Shown one piece after another: positions 1 to 9,477 of a stretch of 54,764 bases of DNA. The stretch comes from Nonomuraea candida (GTDB lineage Bacteria > Actinomycetota > Actinomycetes > Streptosporangiales > Streptosporangiaceae): contig NZ_JOAG01000058.1 of the NCBI RefSeq assembly GCF_000725485.1, positions 1-54,764 of the forward strand. Reading direction: 5' to 3'. The notes beneath the pieces are model-generated. The model saw nothing but the letters and a program-made list of their open reading frames with translations, was not told the origin of the DNA and did not search any database. A program made the position numbers and the translations under genes. Within the stretch, counting starts at the first letter, position 1, and every line of letters starts with the position of its first letter.

Positions 1-65
1 AACCCACCGACCTCCAACTCCATCTCCTGGATCTCCTCAACATCGACCCACGAGACCTCCGCTGA
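1..65 (+). CDS. Possible 3' end of a gene entering from the left
   Basis: One frame (bases 3-65) is open from the window edge and ends at TGA with a Leu/Asp/Arg-rich tail, LLDLLNIDPRDLR, that reads like the amphipathic end of a real protein. It would converge on the cyclase gene that ends at 92. Only about 20 residues are visible, so no family can be named, and chance is a real alternative. Confidence 0.3.
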   Translation, partial: PTDLQLHLLDLLNIDPRDLR

Positions 66-91
66 AGATCACTCACGTGCGGAAAACGGGG

Positions 92-715
92 CTAGCCGAT
101 CCGGGCCACGGCCCGCACCGGTGAGCCGTCGGCCCCCGGCAGCCGCAGCGGCAGCAGGAACACCTCGATCGGCCGCTCCCCCGCCTCCAGCAGGCGATCC
201 AGGCCGACCAGGTTCTCCGCGACGACCGCGTGCGCCCGCAACAGCGTCTCGTGCGCCGGGAAGGCGTCGGCGGGCGTCGGGTCCACGCTGAGCGCGTCGA
301 TGCCCACCGTCCGCACCCCCCGCCCGACCAGCAGCGCGGCGGCCTCCGCGGACAGGAAGGGATGATCCTGCCGGCCGAAGCGGGCCGACCACCCGGTGGC
401 GACCAGCACGATCGTGCCCGCCGTCACGTGCTCGAACGCCTCCGGCCCGATGGCCGAGCGGGGCGCCAGGCCCCGGACGTCCACCACGGTCGCCGGGCCG
501 CAGAAGCGCTCCAGCGGCAGCTCGTCCAGCGCGGGCAGCGCGTCGTCGATGTGGCGGGGCGCGTCCACGTGGGTGCCGGAGTGGGAGCCCAGGTGCAGGC
601 CCAGCACGTTCACGCCGTCGCGGGGCACGGTGAGCGCCGGTTCGACCGTGACCTCCGGGTCGCCCGGGTAGACGGGCATCCCGGTCGTGATCGGCGCCGA
701 CAGGTCGATGATCAC
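92..715 (-). CDS. Cyclase family metal-dependent hydrolase (kynurenine formamidase-like)
   Basis: The protein is 207 residues, the usual length of the cyclase/formamidase (KynB-like) fold. It opens with the family's typical [19 protein letters not shown] and carries the metal-binding signature HSGTHVDAPRH near residue 50. These enzymes hydrolyse amide or cyclic amide bonds using a divalent metal. The GTG start at 715 overlaps the stop of the upstream permease gene (GTGA), so the two are translationally coupled. It is the last gene of a ureohydrolase-permease-cyclase operon, which suggests it acts on a nitrogen compound imported by the permease. True substrate unknown; kynurenine is unlikely because no tryptophan genes are nearby. 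A much longer open frame extends upstream, but that part is the antisense shadow of the permease gene. Confidence 0.85.
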   Translation of the reverse strand: MIIDLSAPITTGMPVYPGDPEVTVEPALTVPRDGVNVLGLHLGSHSGTHVDAPRHIDDALPALDELPLERFCGPATVVDVRGLAPRSAIGPEAFEHVTAGTIVLVATGWSARFGRQDHPFLSAEAAALLVGRGVRTVGIDALSVDPTPADAFPAHETLLRAHAVVAENLVGLDRLLEAGERPIEVFLLPLRLPGADGSPVRAVARIG

Positions 716-2229
716 GTCGCCGCCTCCGCCGCCGGGTCGACGATCGGCAGGACCGGGGTGTCGGCCGCGCGCACCAGGCGCGGGCCGGCCGGCCCGTAGA
801 CCTCGCGCGGCTCGGGGAAGAGCGCCAGCAGCGCCAGGTAGAGGATCGCCGCGACGGCCAGGCCGACCGGCAGCGAGATGTCGATCCCGTCCGCGAGCCC
901 GCCGAGCGGCCCGACGAACTGCCCCGGCAGGTTGACGAAGGCCAGCGCCAGCCCGGCCGAGACCAGCCAGGCGCTCAGGCCGCGCCAGTTCCAGCCGTGC
1001 GTGAACCAGTAGCGCCCGCCGCGCTGGCGCCGGTTGAACACCTGCAGCGCCTCGGGGTCGTACCAGCCACGCCGCGTCACGTAGCCGAGCATCATGATCA
1101 CCATCCAGGGTGCCGTACACGTGATGATCAGTGTGGCGAACGTGGAGATGCTCTGCGTGAGGTTCGCGGCGAAACGCCCGGCGAAGATGAACAGGATCGA
1201 CAGCGTGCCGATGAACACCGTGGCCTGGACCCGGGAGAAGCGCGGGAAGACGCTGGAGAAGTCGAGGCCGGTGCCGTAGAGGGAGGTCGTGCCGGTGGAC
1301 ATGCCGCCGATCAGGGCGATGAGGCAGACGGGCAGGAAATACCAGCCCGGGGAGACGGCCAGCAGGCCGCCGACGTAGTTGGGGGCGGCCGGGTCCACGT
1401 ACTCGGCGGCCTTGGTGGCGATGATCGAGGCGGTGGTCAGGCCGAACAGGAACGGCAGGATGGTGGCCAGCTGCGACAGGAACGCCGCCGCCATCACCTT
1501 CCCGCGCGGCGTGTCCGCCGGGATGTAGCGTGACCAGTCGCCCAGGAAGGCGCCGAAGGAGACCGGGTTCGACAGCACGATCAGCGCCGCGCCGATGAAC
1601 GACGGCCAGAACAATGCGTCGCCCGGGTGGACGGTGCCGGCGTAGGACGGGTCAAAGTCCCCGGCGAAGGCGAACACGCCCAGCACGAACAGCAGTGACG
1701 CCGCCGCCACCGCGATCTTGTTGACGAACAGCATGAAGCGGAAGCCGTACACGCACACGACGAGCACGAGGACGGCGAAGACGCCGTACGCGACCGCGTA
1801 CGACAGGTCGGTGTCCGGCAGCCCGGCCAGCCGGTGCGCGCCGCCCACCAGCGCGTCGCCCGACGACCACACCGAGATCGAGAAGAACGCGATCGCGGTC
1901 AGCAGCGACAGGAACGAGCCCACGATCCGCCCGTGCACGCCCAGGTGCGCCGAGGAGGAGACGGCGTTGTTGGTGCCGTTGAGCGGCCCGAACAACGACA
2001 GCGGCGCCAGGATCAGCGCCCCCACCACGAGCCCGAGCCCGGTGGCGGCCAGCCCGTGCCAGAACGACAGCCCGAACAGGATGGGGAAGGAGCCCAGCAC
2101 GCAGGTGGCGAACGTGTTCGCGCCCCCGAAGGCCACCCGGAACAGGTCGAGGGGGCGGGCGGTGCGGTCGGCGTCGGGGATGCGCTCGACGCCGTAGGTC
2201 TCGATCTCGGTGATGGACGTGCCGCTCAT
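712..2229 (-). CDS. NCS1 family permease (purine-cytosine permease-like)
   Basis: This 505-residue integral membrane protein has about 12 hydrophobic segments and resembles the nucleobase:cation symporter-1 family (CodB/PucI type). The early segment with [20 protein letters not shown] and the following [17 protein letters not shown] are typical of these carriers. The family imports purines, pyrimidines, hydantoins or thiamine-like compounds with H+ or Na+. It lies between a ureohydrolase gene (ATGA overlap at its start) and a cyclase gene (GTGA overlap at its end), so all three are probably made from one mRNA. The divergent PucR-type regulator hints at a nitrogenous substrate, such as a nucleobase derivative or guanidino compound. 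Substrate specificity cannot be read from the sequence. Confidence 0.88.
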   Translation of the reverse strand: MSGTSITEIETYGVERIPDADRTARPLDLFRVAFGGANTFATCVLGSFPILFGLSFWHGLAATGLGLVVGALILAPLSLFGPLNGTNNAVSSSAHLGVHGRIVGSFLSLLTAIAFFSISVWSSGDALVGGAHRLAGLPDTDLSYAVAYGVFAVLVLVVCVYGFRFMLFVNKIAVAAASLLFVLGVFAFAGDFDPSYAGTVHPGDALFWPSFIGAALIVLSNPVSFGAFLGDWSRYIPADTPRGKVMAAAFLSQLATILPFLFGLTTASIIATKAAEYVDPAAPNYVGGLLAVSPGWYFLPVCLIALIGGMSTGTTSLYGTGLDFSSVFPRFSRVQATVFIGTLSILFIFAGRFAANLTQSISTFATLIITCTAPWMVIMMLGYVTRRGWYDPEALQVFNRRQRGGRYWFTHGWNWRGLSAWLVSAGLALAFVNLPGQFVGPLGGLADGIDISLPVGLAVAAILYLALLALFPEPREVYGPAGPRLVRAADTPVLPIVDPAAEAAT

Positions 2230-3164
2230 GTCCGGTGCTCCTTGTGGAGTGCCATCAGGCTGACGAGGTCGTAGGCGACATGGGAGGCGGCGATCGAGGT
2301 GATCTCCGCGTGGTCGTAGGCCGGGGCCACCTCGACCACGTCGGCCCCGATCAGGTCGAGGTCGGCCAGGCCGCGCAGGATCTCCAGCAACTCCCTGCTG
2401 GTGAGCCCGCCCGCCTCGGGGGTGCCCGTGCCGGGGGCGTGGGCCGGGTCGAGCACGTCGATGTCCACGGAGACGTAGAGCGGCCGGTCGCCGATCCGCT
2501 GCCGCAGCAGGCCGATCACCTCGTCCAGCCCGCGCCGCAGCACGTCGGCCGCGGTCACGATGCCGAACCCGAGCCGCCGGTCCTCCTCCAGGTCCTTCTT
2601 GCCGTAGAGGGAGCCCCGGATGCCGACGTGGCTGAGCGCCTCGGTGTCGAGGATGCCCTCCTCGACGGCCCTCCTGAACGGGGTGCCGTGCGTGTACTCG
2701 GCCCCGAAGTAGGTGTCCCAGGTGTCCAGGTGCGCGTCGAAGTGCACCAGCGCCACCGGGCCGTGCTTCCTGGCCGCCGCCCGCAGCAGCGGCAGCGCGA
2801 TCGTGTGGTCGCCACCGATGGTGACCAGCCGGGCGTCCAGCTCGCCGGCCGCCCCCTCGATGGTCTCGATGGCGGCGCCGATGTCGAACGGGTTGACCGC
2901 GATGTCCCCGGCGTCGGCCACCTGCACCCGCTCGAACGGGGAGACGTCCAGCCCCGGGTGGTAGGGCCGCAGCAGCCGCGAGGCCTCCCTGACCGCGGCG
3001 GGGCCGAACCTGGCGCCGGGCCGGTAGGAGACGCCGGTGTCGAAGGGCACGCCCACCACCGCCACGTCGGCCCGGCCGACCTGGTCGAGACGGGGCAGGC
3101 GGGCGAACGTGGCGGGCCCGGCGAAGCGCGGGACCTTGCTGGAGTCGACGGGGCCGAGAGTCAT
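2226..3164 (-). CDS. Ureohydrolase (agmatinase/guanidinobutyrase/guanidine hydrolase family)
   Basis: All binuclear-metal motifs of the arginase/agmatinase fold are present: GGDHT, the DAHLD cluster within [11 protein letters not shown], and [14 protein letters not shown] followed by GTGTPEAGG. The enzyme would hydrolyse a guanidino group and release urea. With an ATG at 3164 the protein is about 312 residues, normal for the family. In-frame TTG (3200) and GTG (3182) alternatives exist upstream, and no start has a convincing Shine-Dalgarno, so the mRNA may be nearly leaderless. It heads an operon with an NCS1 permease and a cyclase-like hydrolase. Agmatine, guanidinobutyrate and free guanidine are all possible substrates; sequence alone does not decide. 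Confidence 0.9.
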   Translation of the reverse strand: MTLGPVDSSKVPRFAGPATFARLPRLDQVGRADVAVVGVPFDTGVSYRPGARFGPAAVREASRLLRPYHPGLDVSPFERVQVADAGDIAVNPFDIGAAIETIEGAAGELDARLVTIGGDHTIALPLLRAAARKHGPVALVHFDAHLDTWDTYFGAEYTHGTPFRRAVEEGILDTEALSHVGIRGSLYGKKDLEEDRRLGFGIVTAADVLRRGLDEVIGLLRQRIGDRPLYVSVDIDVLDPAHAPGTGTPEAGGLTSRELLEILRGLADLDLIGADVVEVAPAYDHAEITSIAASHVAYDLVSLMALHKEHRT

Positions 3165-3233
3165 GCGGTCAGTGTTCGCCACGCCTCTGACCTGCGGCAA
3201 TTGTCACAGCCACGAAGTACTACGGTGTGTGTT

Positions 3234-4727
3234 GTGGCTGACCACAAGCTCGCGCGGGACGTTCGTACGGCCGAGGACCGGCTGACCGTCGAAGACCTCC
3301 TGCGCTCTCCCGCACTCCAGCTCCGCCTGCTGGCCGGCGAGTCCGGCCTGTCCCGCTCGGTCTCGTGGGCCCACGTGAGCGAGCTGGACGATCCGACGCC
3401 CTGGCTGCTCGGCTCGGAGGTCATCATGACGACCGGCCTCGGCGTGCCCCGCACGGCCGCCAGGCAGCGGGCCTACCTGGAGCGCCTCGACGACGCCGGC
3501 GTCTCGGCCCTGGCCCTGTCGGCCCAGCTCCACGTGCCGCCCCTGCACCCGGCGTTCTTCGCGGTGGCGGAGGAGCGCGGCATGCCGGTGCTGGAGGTGC
3601 CGCTGGCGGTGCCGTTCATCGCGATCTCGCAGGAGGTGGCGGCGGCGCTGCAGGAGGACGCCAGCCACCGGCTCGGCGCCCAGCTCCAGGTCTTCGGCGC
3701 GCTGCGCTGGCTGGCCGCCGAGGATCTCGACACGGCCACCCTGTTCAAACGCCTCGAACGCCTGTCGGGCTACGACGTCTATCTCTCCACTCGGAGCGGG
3801 CGGCCCCTGCTGCCCGGTGTGCCCGTCCCGCCGCTGGACGTCCTGCCGGCCGAGCCCGACGCGCCGCCGACGATCCCCGGCGGCTTCGTCCTGCCGGTCT
3901 CGGCCCCCGGCGGCCCCGCCGGCCACCTGGTGGCCTTCGAGCGCGAGGGCGCCCGGCCCGCCGGCCTGGCCGTCGTCCAGCACATCGCCACGGTCGCCGC
4001 CCTCCAGGTGGCGATGGCCCGCCACGAGCGCGAGACCCTGCGCAGGGAGGGCGCGGAGACGCTGGCCGAGCTGCTGCAGGACCTCCTCGACCCGCCGGCC
4101 GCCCGCCGCCGCCTGGCCCGCCTGGGCCTGCCCATGTCCTCCGACGCCGTGCTGCTGGTGGTCCGGGGCGTCCCCGACGACGCGCTGCGCCGGGCCCTGG
4201 ACGATCTGCCGCACCTGATGCTCCGGCGCGGCAACGACCACTACCTGCTGGGCCCGCCCGGGATGGGGCCGGCCGTCGCCGCCGTGCCGGGCGCCGCCGC
4301 CGGCGTCAGCCGGCCGTTCCCGCCCGGAGAGCCGTTGCGGGTCGCGCAGCGGGAGGCGGTCTGGGCGGTCTCGCACGCCGTGGAGTCGGGGAAGCCGCTG
4401 GTGCACTACGGCGAGGACACCACCGGGCGCTGGCTGCCGGACGACCCGGCGACGCTGTCGGCCCTGGTGGAGCACGTGCTGGGTGAGGTGCTGGCCTACG
4501 ACGAGGCCCATGATTCACGGCTGCTGAAGTCGGTGCGGGTGTGGATGGAGCACAACCGTCACGTGGAGGACGCCGCGGCCGTCCTCCACATCCACCCCAA
4601 CACGCTGGCCTACCGCCTGCGGCGCTTCGCGACCCTCACGGGCCGGGACCTGTCGTCCAGCGCTGCCTTCGCCGAGGTCTGGCTGGCCATCAGAGCGGCC
4701 CGCCGGCTGGGCCGCCTCAAACCCTGA
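3234..4727 (+). CDS. PucR family transcriptional regulator
   Basis: This 497-residue regulator has the PucR layout. An N-terminal purine-catabolism regulatory domain covers about residues 15-135 (LTVEDLLRSPALQLRLLAG, then WAHVSELDDPTPWLLGSEVI). A GGDEF-like central part follows, and a C-terminal helix-turn-helix reads HNRHVEDAAAVLHIHPNTLA then YRLRRFATLTGRDL. The start taken is GTG at 3234; another in-frame GTG lies at 3225. It diverges from the ureohydrolase operon with under 70 bp between, so it most likely controls that operon in response to the imported nitrogen compound. A CAGCCAC/GTGGCTG inverted pair (3207-3213 and 3234-3240) spans the start region and is a weak operator candidate. Confidence 0.9.
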   Translation: MADHKLARDVRTAEDRLTVEDLLRSPALQLRLLAGESGLSRSVSWAHVSELDDPTPWLLGSEVIMTTGLGVPRTAARQRAYLERLDDAGVSALALSAQLHVPPLHPAFFAVAEERGMPVLEVPLAVPFIAISQEVAAALQEDASHRLGAQLQVFGALRWLAAEDLDTATLFKRLERLSGYDVYLSTRSGRPLLPGVPVPPLDVLPAEPDAPPTIPGGFVLPVSAPGGPAGHLVAFEREGARPAGLAVVQHIATVAALQVAMARHERETLRREGAETLAELLQDLLDPPAARRRLARLGLPMSSDAVLLVVRGVPDDALRRALDDLPHLMLRRGNDHYLLGPPGMGPAVAAVPGAAAGVSRPFPPGEPLRVAQREAVWAVSHAVESGKPLVHYGEDTTGRWLPDDPATLSALVEHVLGEVLAYDEAHDSRLLKSVRVWMEHNRHVEDAAAVLHIHPNTLAYRLRRFATLTGRDLSSSAAFAEVWLAIRAARRLGRLKP

Positions 4728-4736
4728 CCGGCCGCC

Positions 4737-5615
4737 TCAGTCGAAGATCTCCTCCGCCGACTCGACCCAGAGGGCTCGCGCGACCCATATGTCCAGGACG
4801 GCGCGCTCCTGACAGCCCATGACCCGGTTCTGCAGCTCCTCGGAGACCGAGAGACCCCGACTCTCGAGAATCTTGAGCACGGCCCGCGCCTCGCCCCGTG
4901 CCTCACCTTCTACCCTGCCTTTTGCCTCGCCTTCCGCGATGAGGCCCTCGGCGTACTTTCCCTGGTATGGATACGTCATGGTCCGCATCCCCTGACTCCA
5001 TCCTTCCTGTGCGTCACCCTCCAGTGACAGGGTGACATAGCGAGCGTACCGATAAGCGAGCCCCGGATCGATACCCCCCAGCGCCTGCTGTGTCGCGGCG
5101 CAGATCTCGCCGAACCTGGGGTGCTCGCTCTGGGTGACGGTCGAGATGACCGCCAGCGCGATGTTGTCGAGCGCCTGCCCGGCGTCGGTGATGACCGGCG
5201 TGTTCCACTTGTCGATGGTGAGCACCTTCAGCGTCAGCCCCGGATGGCCGGTGGAGATGACCTTCGCCGCCCACCGGGCCACCCGCTCGTTGGGGCAGAT
5301 GACCACCAGACATGCCGGACATTTCTCGCGTGACCGGAAATTCGCGATGTATTCCAGCCACGAATAACACTTCTCCTCATCCGGGGCGCGCTGCGTCTCG
5401 ACGATGACCCCGAACTTCTCCCCTCCCTCGCCATAGAGAATCGCCCCGTCGGCCCGGCAGACGCCGGGGTCGACCTCCGACAGGTCCGGCGAGGCGGTGC
5501 ACGCCTCACCGGACTTCGGGATCGGGACGTCGAACAGCGCACGCAACATGTCACGCGTGCACTCGAGATCGAAGGTCGCGATCTTGTTCAGACCTTCGTG
5601 CTGAGCCGTGACCAT
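4737..5615 (-). CDS. Rpn-like PD-(D/E)XK nuclease family protein
   Basis: The protein is 292 residues from an ATG at 5615. It resembles a family common in actinomycetes: N-terminal MVTAQHEGLNKI, a core with a conserved Asp (RADGAILYGE) and E-T-Q (FGVIVETQRAP), a hydrophobic strand ACLVVICPNERVARWAAK, then VITDAGQALDN. The tail is Glu/Gly/Ala-rich (EGLIAEGEAKGRVEGEARG), a hallmark of Rpn (recombination-promoting nuclease) relatives. The D...ExQ pattern fits a PD-(D/E)XK active site. Family members cut DNA or promote RecA-independent recombination, but the role of actinobacterial paralogues is unproven. It stands alone, ending 9 bp from the pucR stop and starting 35 bp after the mannosidase stop. 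Its GC-poorer codons hint at a mobile or fast-evolving gene. Confidence 0.75.
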   Translation of the reverse strand: MVTAQHEGLNKIATFDLECTRDMLRALFDVPIPKSGEACTASPDLSEVDPGVCRADGAILYGEGGEKFGVIVETQRAPDEEKCYSWLEYIANFRSREKCPACLVVICPNERVARWAAKVISTGHPGLTLKVLTIDKWNTPVITDAGQALDNIALAVISTVTQSEHPRFGEICAATQQALGGIDPGLAYRYARYVTLSLEGDAQEGWSQGMRTMTYPYQGKYAEGLIAEGEAKGRVEGEARGEARAVLKILESRGLSVSEELQNRVMGCQERAVLDIWVARALWVESAEEIFD

Positions 5616-5650
5616 GGCCGGAAGATTACTACTGGCGTTCGACTCATTAC

Positions 5651-8401
5651 TCAGAGTTGACGGAATTGGATGGTCGCGATTTCCCACGGCTCCAGGGGCA
5701 ACCGCACCACGCCATCGGTGACCTGCACGGACTCCCCGGGACGACCCCGCAGATCCGCGTGCCGGGCCTCCACGAGGCCGCCGGAAATGACGGCTTCCGT
5801 GGCGAAGGGAGTGAGGGCGACGACGCGGAGTTCGCGCCACCCGTCGCGGTCCCTGAGCGAGGTCATCACCACGCCGTGCCCGGTCACCGACGGCCCGGCG
5901 GCGGGGGCGGGCAGCGGCAGGTACGGCTCGCCCTGGCCCGGAACCACCAGCAGGTCGTGGCGGAAGACCTCGGCCTGGGGCACCACGTCCTCCCACGACC
6001 CCGAGTACGGCATCAGCGCCAGGCTCACCGACCGCGGCCCGCGCGACTGCGCCGCCGGGGTGACCAGCTGGGGCCCGGCCGGCTCCGGGCGGTGGGCGTT
6101 GCGGTTGCGGGAGAGGTAGCCGACCGAGCGCAGCAGCGTCAGGGCCAGCTCGCCGTCCGCCACCTCGTACTCCGTCACGTGCTCCAGCAGCGCCGCCACG
6201 CCTCCGGCGGCCACCCAGGACGAGGCGGGGAAGGTGGGCAGCGGGGTCTCGCCGCAGCCGCCCTCGGCGGTCAGGCCGCGGGTGACGACCGCGAACTGGC
6301 CCTCCGCGTGCGAGCGCACGTCCGGCGCGGGCAGCGGCACGTGCAGGCGCACCCGGTGGTCGGCGCAGCGGTTGTCGAACTCGTAGCGCAGCCGGACGAA
6401 CGGCTCGCCCGCACGCAGCTCGACCCGGGTCAGGACGTCGATCTCCTCGGTCCTGGCGCTGCGCGTGATGGACGGCACCTCGGGGGCGCCGTCGACGTTC
6501 TCGGCCGAGGCCGGCCATTCGTACGTGCGGCGCACCTCCACCACCGCCACCAGGGGGCCGGTGCAGATCACCTCGATCTCGACGGACGACGGCTCGGAGA
6601 TCATCAAATCGGCCAGCGGCGGCGCGAAGTTGTAGGTGTCGCCCACGTCGCCGCCGTCCACGAGGCGGCCGGCCCCGTTGACCGTGGTGCCGTCCTGGCC
6701 GACCAGCGTGAGCGTGCCGTCGAGCGCGATCAGCACCCGCAGCATGCCGTTGTCGAGCACCTGCTCGTCCCCGCGCACGGGCAGGGGCGCGGAGTCGGAG
6801 CTGAGCCAGCAGGACGGGTGGTGCTCCCCGTGGAAGCGGCGGGGCGGCTGGTCCACCGGCTCGGGGCCGTAGACGGCGTCGCGCGGCGCGGGCCGGACGC
6901 TCGTGTGGCCGAGGGGTGGGACCTGCACCAGGGCGGCCACCGTGCGGCGGGGCTCGGCGAGGATGCGGACGCGGGTGACGCCGCGCAGGGCCGGGCGCAG
7001 GTCGTCCACGTCGAAGACCTCTGACGTCTCGCGGGCCACCGTGAAGGTCAGTGTCCCGTCCTCGACCTGCCAGCCGGTGATGTGCTGGCCGTACAGCTCG
7101 GTGCCGTGGATGAAGGTCAGCGCCGTGGCGGGGTCCATCTCCTCGTCGAGCAGGAGCGTGGCCGCGTATTCCAGGGGCTGGGTGGGCACCGGATCGCCGG
7201 ACGGGTCCACCAGCGGGTCGGCGCCCGCCACGTCCGCGACCACGACGCCGAACCGCGCGGCGGGGGTGGGGTTGACGACGAGCACCCCGTCGGACGGCAC
7301 GGCGCGCGCCAGTTCGGCGGTCACCATGTCGCGCACGGCCTGCCCGAGCTGCTCGGCCTCGGCGATGCGGGCGGCGACCTGCTGGGCGGTCTCGTCCACG
7401 CCGCAGCCGGTGACCGAGTCGTGCCCGCTGGCGTCCACCAGGCGCCACCACGCCATGTCGAGGAAGCGGCCGGGCCATTCGTCGCCCCAGACGGCGGCCA
7501 GCGGCTCGGCGTAGCGTTCGACCATGCGCTCGGCGCGGCTCATGGCCTGCTTGAGGTGGGCGCGCACGGAGATGACGCCGGGCAGGATGTTGGCGCGGGC
7601 GTGGGAGCGCAGCTCGCCGTGCACCTCGGGCAGCCCGTCCACCTCCCCTGAACCCGCATAAGCCCCGATATATCCGGACAAGGTGTCCATGCGGGCGCCG
7701 ATCTCCGCCACCATCTCCGGCAGCCCGCGCACGGGCGCGGAGTGGTCGGTGCCGTACATGGCCAGCAGCGGCCCCTCGGGCCCGTGCCACTTCCGCATGG
7801 TGCGCACGAACGCCGCCGCCCGCTCCCGCAGCCCCTGGCCGCCGGAGAAGAGGTGGGCGCCGTTGCCGTACCCGCCCGCCGGGAGGTACTGCGTGCGCAC
7901 CGCCGTGCCGTCGGGCGCGACCCAGGCGAAGGCGTCGGTGGTGACGGAGGACGGCACGCCACGGTAGACGCAGGCGTGCAGCAGCCCGGCCTTACGGAGG
8001 ATCTGCGGCATTTGGGCGATGTGACCGAACATGTCGGGCAGGTAGCCGACCGGCATGGCGCCGCCCAGCTTGTCCGCCCTGGCCATGCCCAGCTCCAGGT
8101 TACGCACGATGTTCTCGCCCGAGCACAGGAACTCGTCCAGCAGGATCTGCCACGGCCCCACCGCCAGCCGCCCCGACTCCACCAGCGCCGCCACCCGGTC
8201 GCGGTTCTCCGGCCGCACCTCCAGGTAGTCGTCCACGCAGGCGAGCTGCCCGTCGAGGGTGAAGTGGTAGGCGGGTTCGCGCTCCATCGTGTCGAGCACC
8301 TCGTCGAGCAGCGCCACCAGGCGCAGCCTGAAGCGCTGGAAGGGTTCGTACCACTCCCTGTCCCAGTGTGTGTGCGGTACGACGACGATCTCCGTGCTCA
8401 C
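5651..8401 (-). CDS. Glycoside hydrolase family 38 alpha-mannosidase
   Basis: This 916-residue enzyme starts with the GH38 zinc-site signature VVVPHTHWDREWYEPFQRFR and has the nucleophile region VGYLPDMFGHIAQMPQILRK near residue 120. A middle helical domain and long beta-rich C-terminal domains complete the usual length. No signal peptide is present, so it acts in the cytoplasm on imported oligosaccharides or glycosides, cleaving alpha-mannosyl residues. Its GTG start overlaps the stop of the upstream dehydrogenase gene (GTGA), making it the last gene of the ABC-importer operon. Beside inositol-catabolic genes, a mannosylated inositol substrate is attractive but inferred. Some GH38 enzymes act on other mannosides, so exact specificity is open. 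Confidence 0.92.
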   Translation of the reverse strand: MSTEIVVVPHTHWDREWYEPFQRFRLRLVALLDEVLDTMEREPAYHFTLDGQLACVDDYLEVRPENRDRVAALVESGRLAVGPWQILLDEFLCSGENIVRNLELGMARADKLGGAMPVGYLPDMFGHIAQMPQILRKAGLLHACVYRGVPSSVTTDAFAWVAPDGTAVRTQYLPAGGYGNGAHLFSGGQGLRERAAAFVRTMRKWHGPEGPLLAMYGTDHSAPVRGLPEMVAEIGARMDTLSGYIGAYAGSGEVDGLPEVHGELRSHARANILPGVISVRAHLKQAMSRAERMVERYAEPLAAVWGDEWPGRFLDMAWWRLVDASGHDSVTGCGVDETAQQVAARIAEAEQLGQAVRDMVTAELARAVPSDGVLVVNPTPAARFGVVVADVAGADPLVDPSGDPVPTQPLEYAATLLLDEEMDPATALTFIHGTELYGQHITGWQVEDGTLTFTVARETSEVFDVDDLRPALRGVTRVRILAEPRRTVAALVQVPPLGHTSVRPAPRDAVYGPEPVDQPPRRFHGEHHPSCWLSSDSAPLPVRGDEQVLDNGMLRVLIALDGTLTLVGQDGTTVNGAGRLVDGGDVGDTYNFAPPLADLMISEPSSVEIEVICTGPLVAVVEVRRTYEWPASAENVDGAPEVPSITRSARTEEIDVLTRVELRAGEPFVRLRYEFDNRCADHRVRLHVPLPAPDVRSHAEGQFAVVTRGLTAEGGCGETPLPTFPASSWVAAGGVAALLEHVTEYEVADGELALTLLRSVGYLSRNRNAHRPEPAGPQLVTPAAQSRGPRSVSLALMPYSGSWEDVVPQAEVFRHDLLVVPGQGEPYLPLPAPAAGPSVTGHGVVMTSLRDRDGWRELRVVALTPFATEAVISGGLVEARHADLRGRPGESVQVTDGVVRLPLEPWEIATIQFRQL

Positions 8402-9477
8402 GCTGCCTCCCCTCCAATGGGCAGATCATGCTGTACGGCGTAGCGCGCCGCGATCCGCTGCGCCGTGACGATGTCGGCCAGCCCGCCTGCCACGTCGGTG
8501 AGCGGCGGCTTGCCATCGTTCACGAAAGCATGGAAGGCCGCGAGTTGTACCTCGAACGCCTCAGTCACCTCACGCCATCGCGTACGGCTCTCGGCGCCGG
8601 ACACCACGGTGAGCGTGGTGGGGGCGTTCATGAGGTAGGGCGAGGGGAAGACGAGTTCGAGCGAGCCCCGGTCGTGGTGGATGGCGACGGTCTCCCGGTA
8701 GGCGGGATAGTCCTCCAGGTAGTGCCAGCGGATGGAGAACCGGCCGCGCACCGGCAGGCACCCGGAGATCTCGATGGAGCCGGGCGGGTCACCCCAGGTC
8801 TCCACGTACGAAATTTCCTCAGGAGAGCCAGTAAAGCGCCTCAAGAGCGACAAATCGTGGCATATCGAGCCGAGTGCTACCCCGTACAGGTGCCGTACCG
8901 ACTCCGGCGCCGACTCCCCCAGCGCCCGCGACACCAGCTCGCCCTCCGCCGCCCGCAGCCCGGCCAGCAGCTCCGCGTCCACGTCGCGCGCCTGCGTCAG
9001 GTTCGCGAACGCCAGCTGCGACTCCCCGCTCGGATGCAGCACGGTCACCTCGACCGCCCTGATCACCTCGGGTCCGCCGAGCCCGGCCAGCACCTCCTCG
9101 GCCCGGCGCACGGCCGGGTCGTACTGCTTCATGTAGCCGACCATCAGCCGCCCCTCGGGCAGCGCGGCCACCTCGGCCCTGGTCAGCGCGAGCGGCTTCT
9201 CGCACAGCACGGCGTGGCCGGCGGCCAGGGCCTGCCGCACGGTCTCCCCGTGCGAGCCGGAGGCCAGCACGAGCACGGCCTCGAACCCGCCCTCGGCGAG
9301 CAGCTCGGAGACGGAGGTGTGGCGCCGCGCGGCCCCCAGCCGGTCGCCCACGGCGTCGGCGAGGGTGCGCGACAGGTCGCAGACGGCGCTCACCTCGAAC
9401 AGGTCCCGCCGCCTCGACAGCAGCGGCGCGTAGACCGCCTGCGTGACGGCCCCGCACCCCACCAGCGCGATTCTCAA
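8398..9477 (-). CDS. Gfo/Idh/MocA family NAD(P)-dependent oxidoreductase
   Basis: The protein is 359 residues. Its N-terminus has the Rossmann motif LRIALVGCGAVTQAVYAPLL, and the family's EKP signature appears as AVLCEKPLALT near residue 95. The C-terminal alpha/beta domain carries conserved His residues. Family members oxidise sugars or inositols at a carbinol group; beside iol genes an inositol or inositol-glycoside dehydrogenase role (the IolG/IolX/IolW step) is plausible. The start is TTG at 9477, overlapping the previous gene's stop (TTGA), so an upstream-extended reading is a shadow. It is followed with a GTGA overlap by the GH38 gene. The sequence is clearly divergent from classical IolG, so the oxidised substrate is uncertain. 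Confidence 0.87.
   Translation of the reverse strand: MRIALVGCGAVTQAVYAPLLSRRRDLFEVSAVCDLSRTLADAVGDRLGAARRHTSVSELLAEGGFEAVLVLASGSHGETVRQALAAGHAVLCEKPLALTRAEVAALPEGRLMVGYMKQYDPAVRRAEEVLAGLGGPEVIRAVEVTVLHPSGESQLAFANLTQARDVDAELLAGLRAAEGELVSRALGESAPESVRHLYGVALGSICHDLSLLRRFTGSPEEISYVETWGDPPGSIEISGCLPVRGRFSIRWHYLEDYPAYRETVAIHHDRGSLELVFPSPYLMNAPTTLTVVSGAESRTRWREVTEAFEVQLAAFHAFVNDGKPPLTDVAGGLADIVTAQRIAARYAVQHDLPIGGEAA

Noticed and set aside
5666..7790. Long minus-strand frame fused upstream of the Rpn-like gene
   Set aside because: It is the shadow frame of the GH38 gene; real homology starts at ATG 5615.
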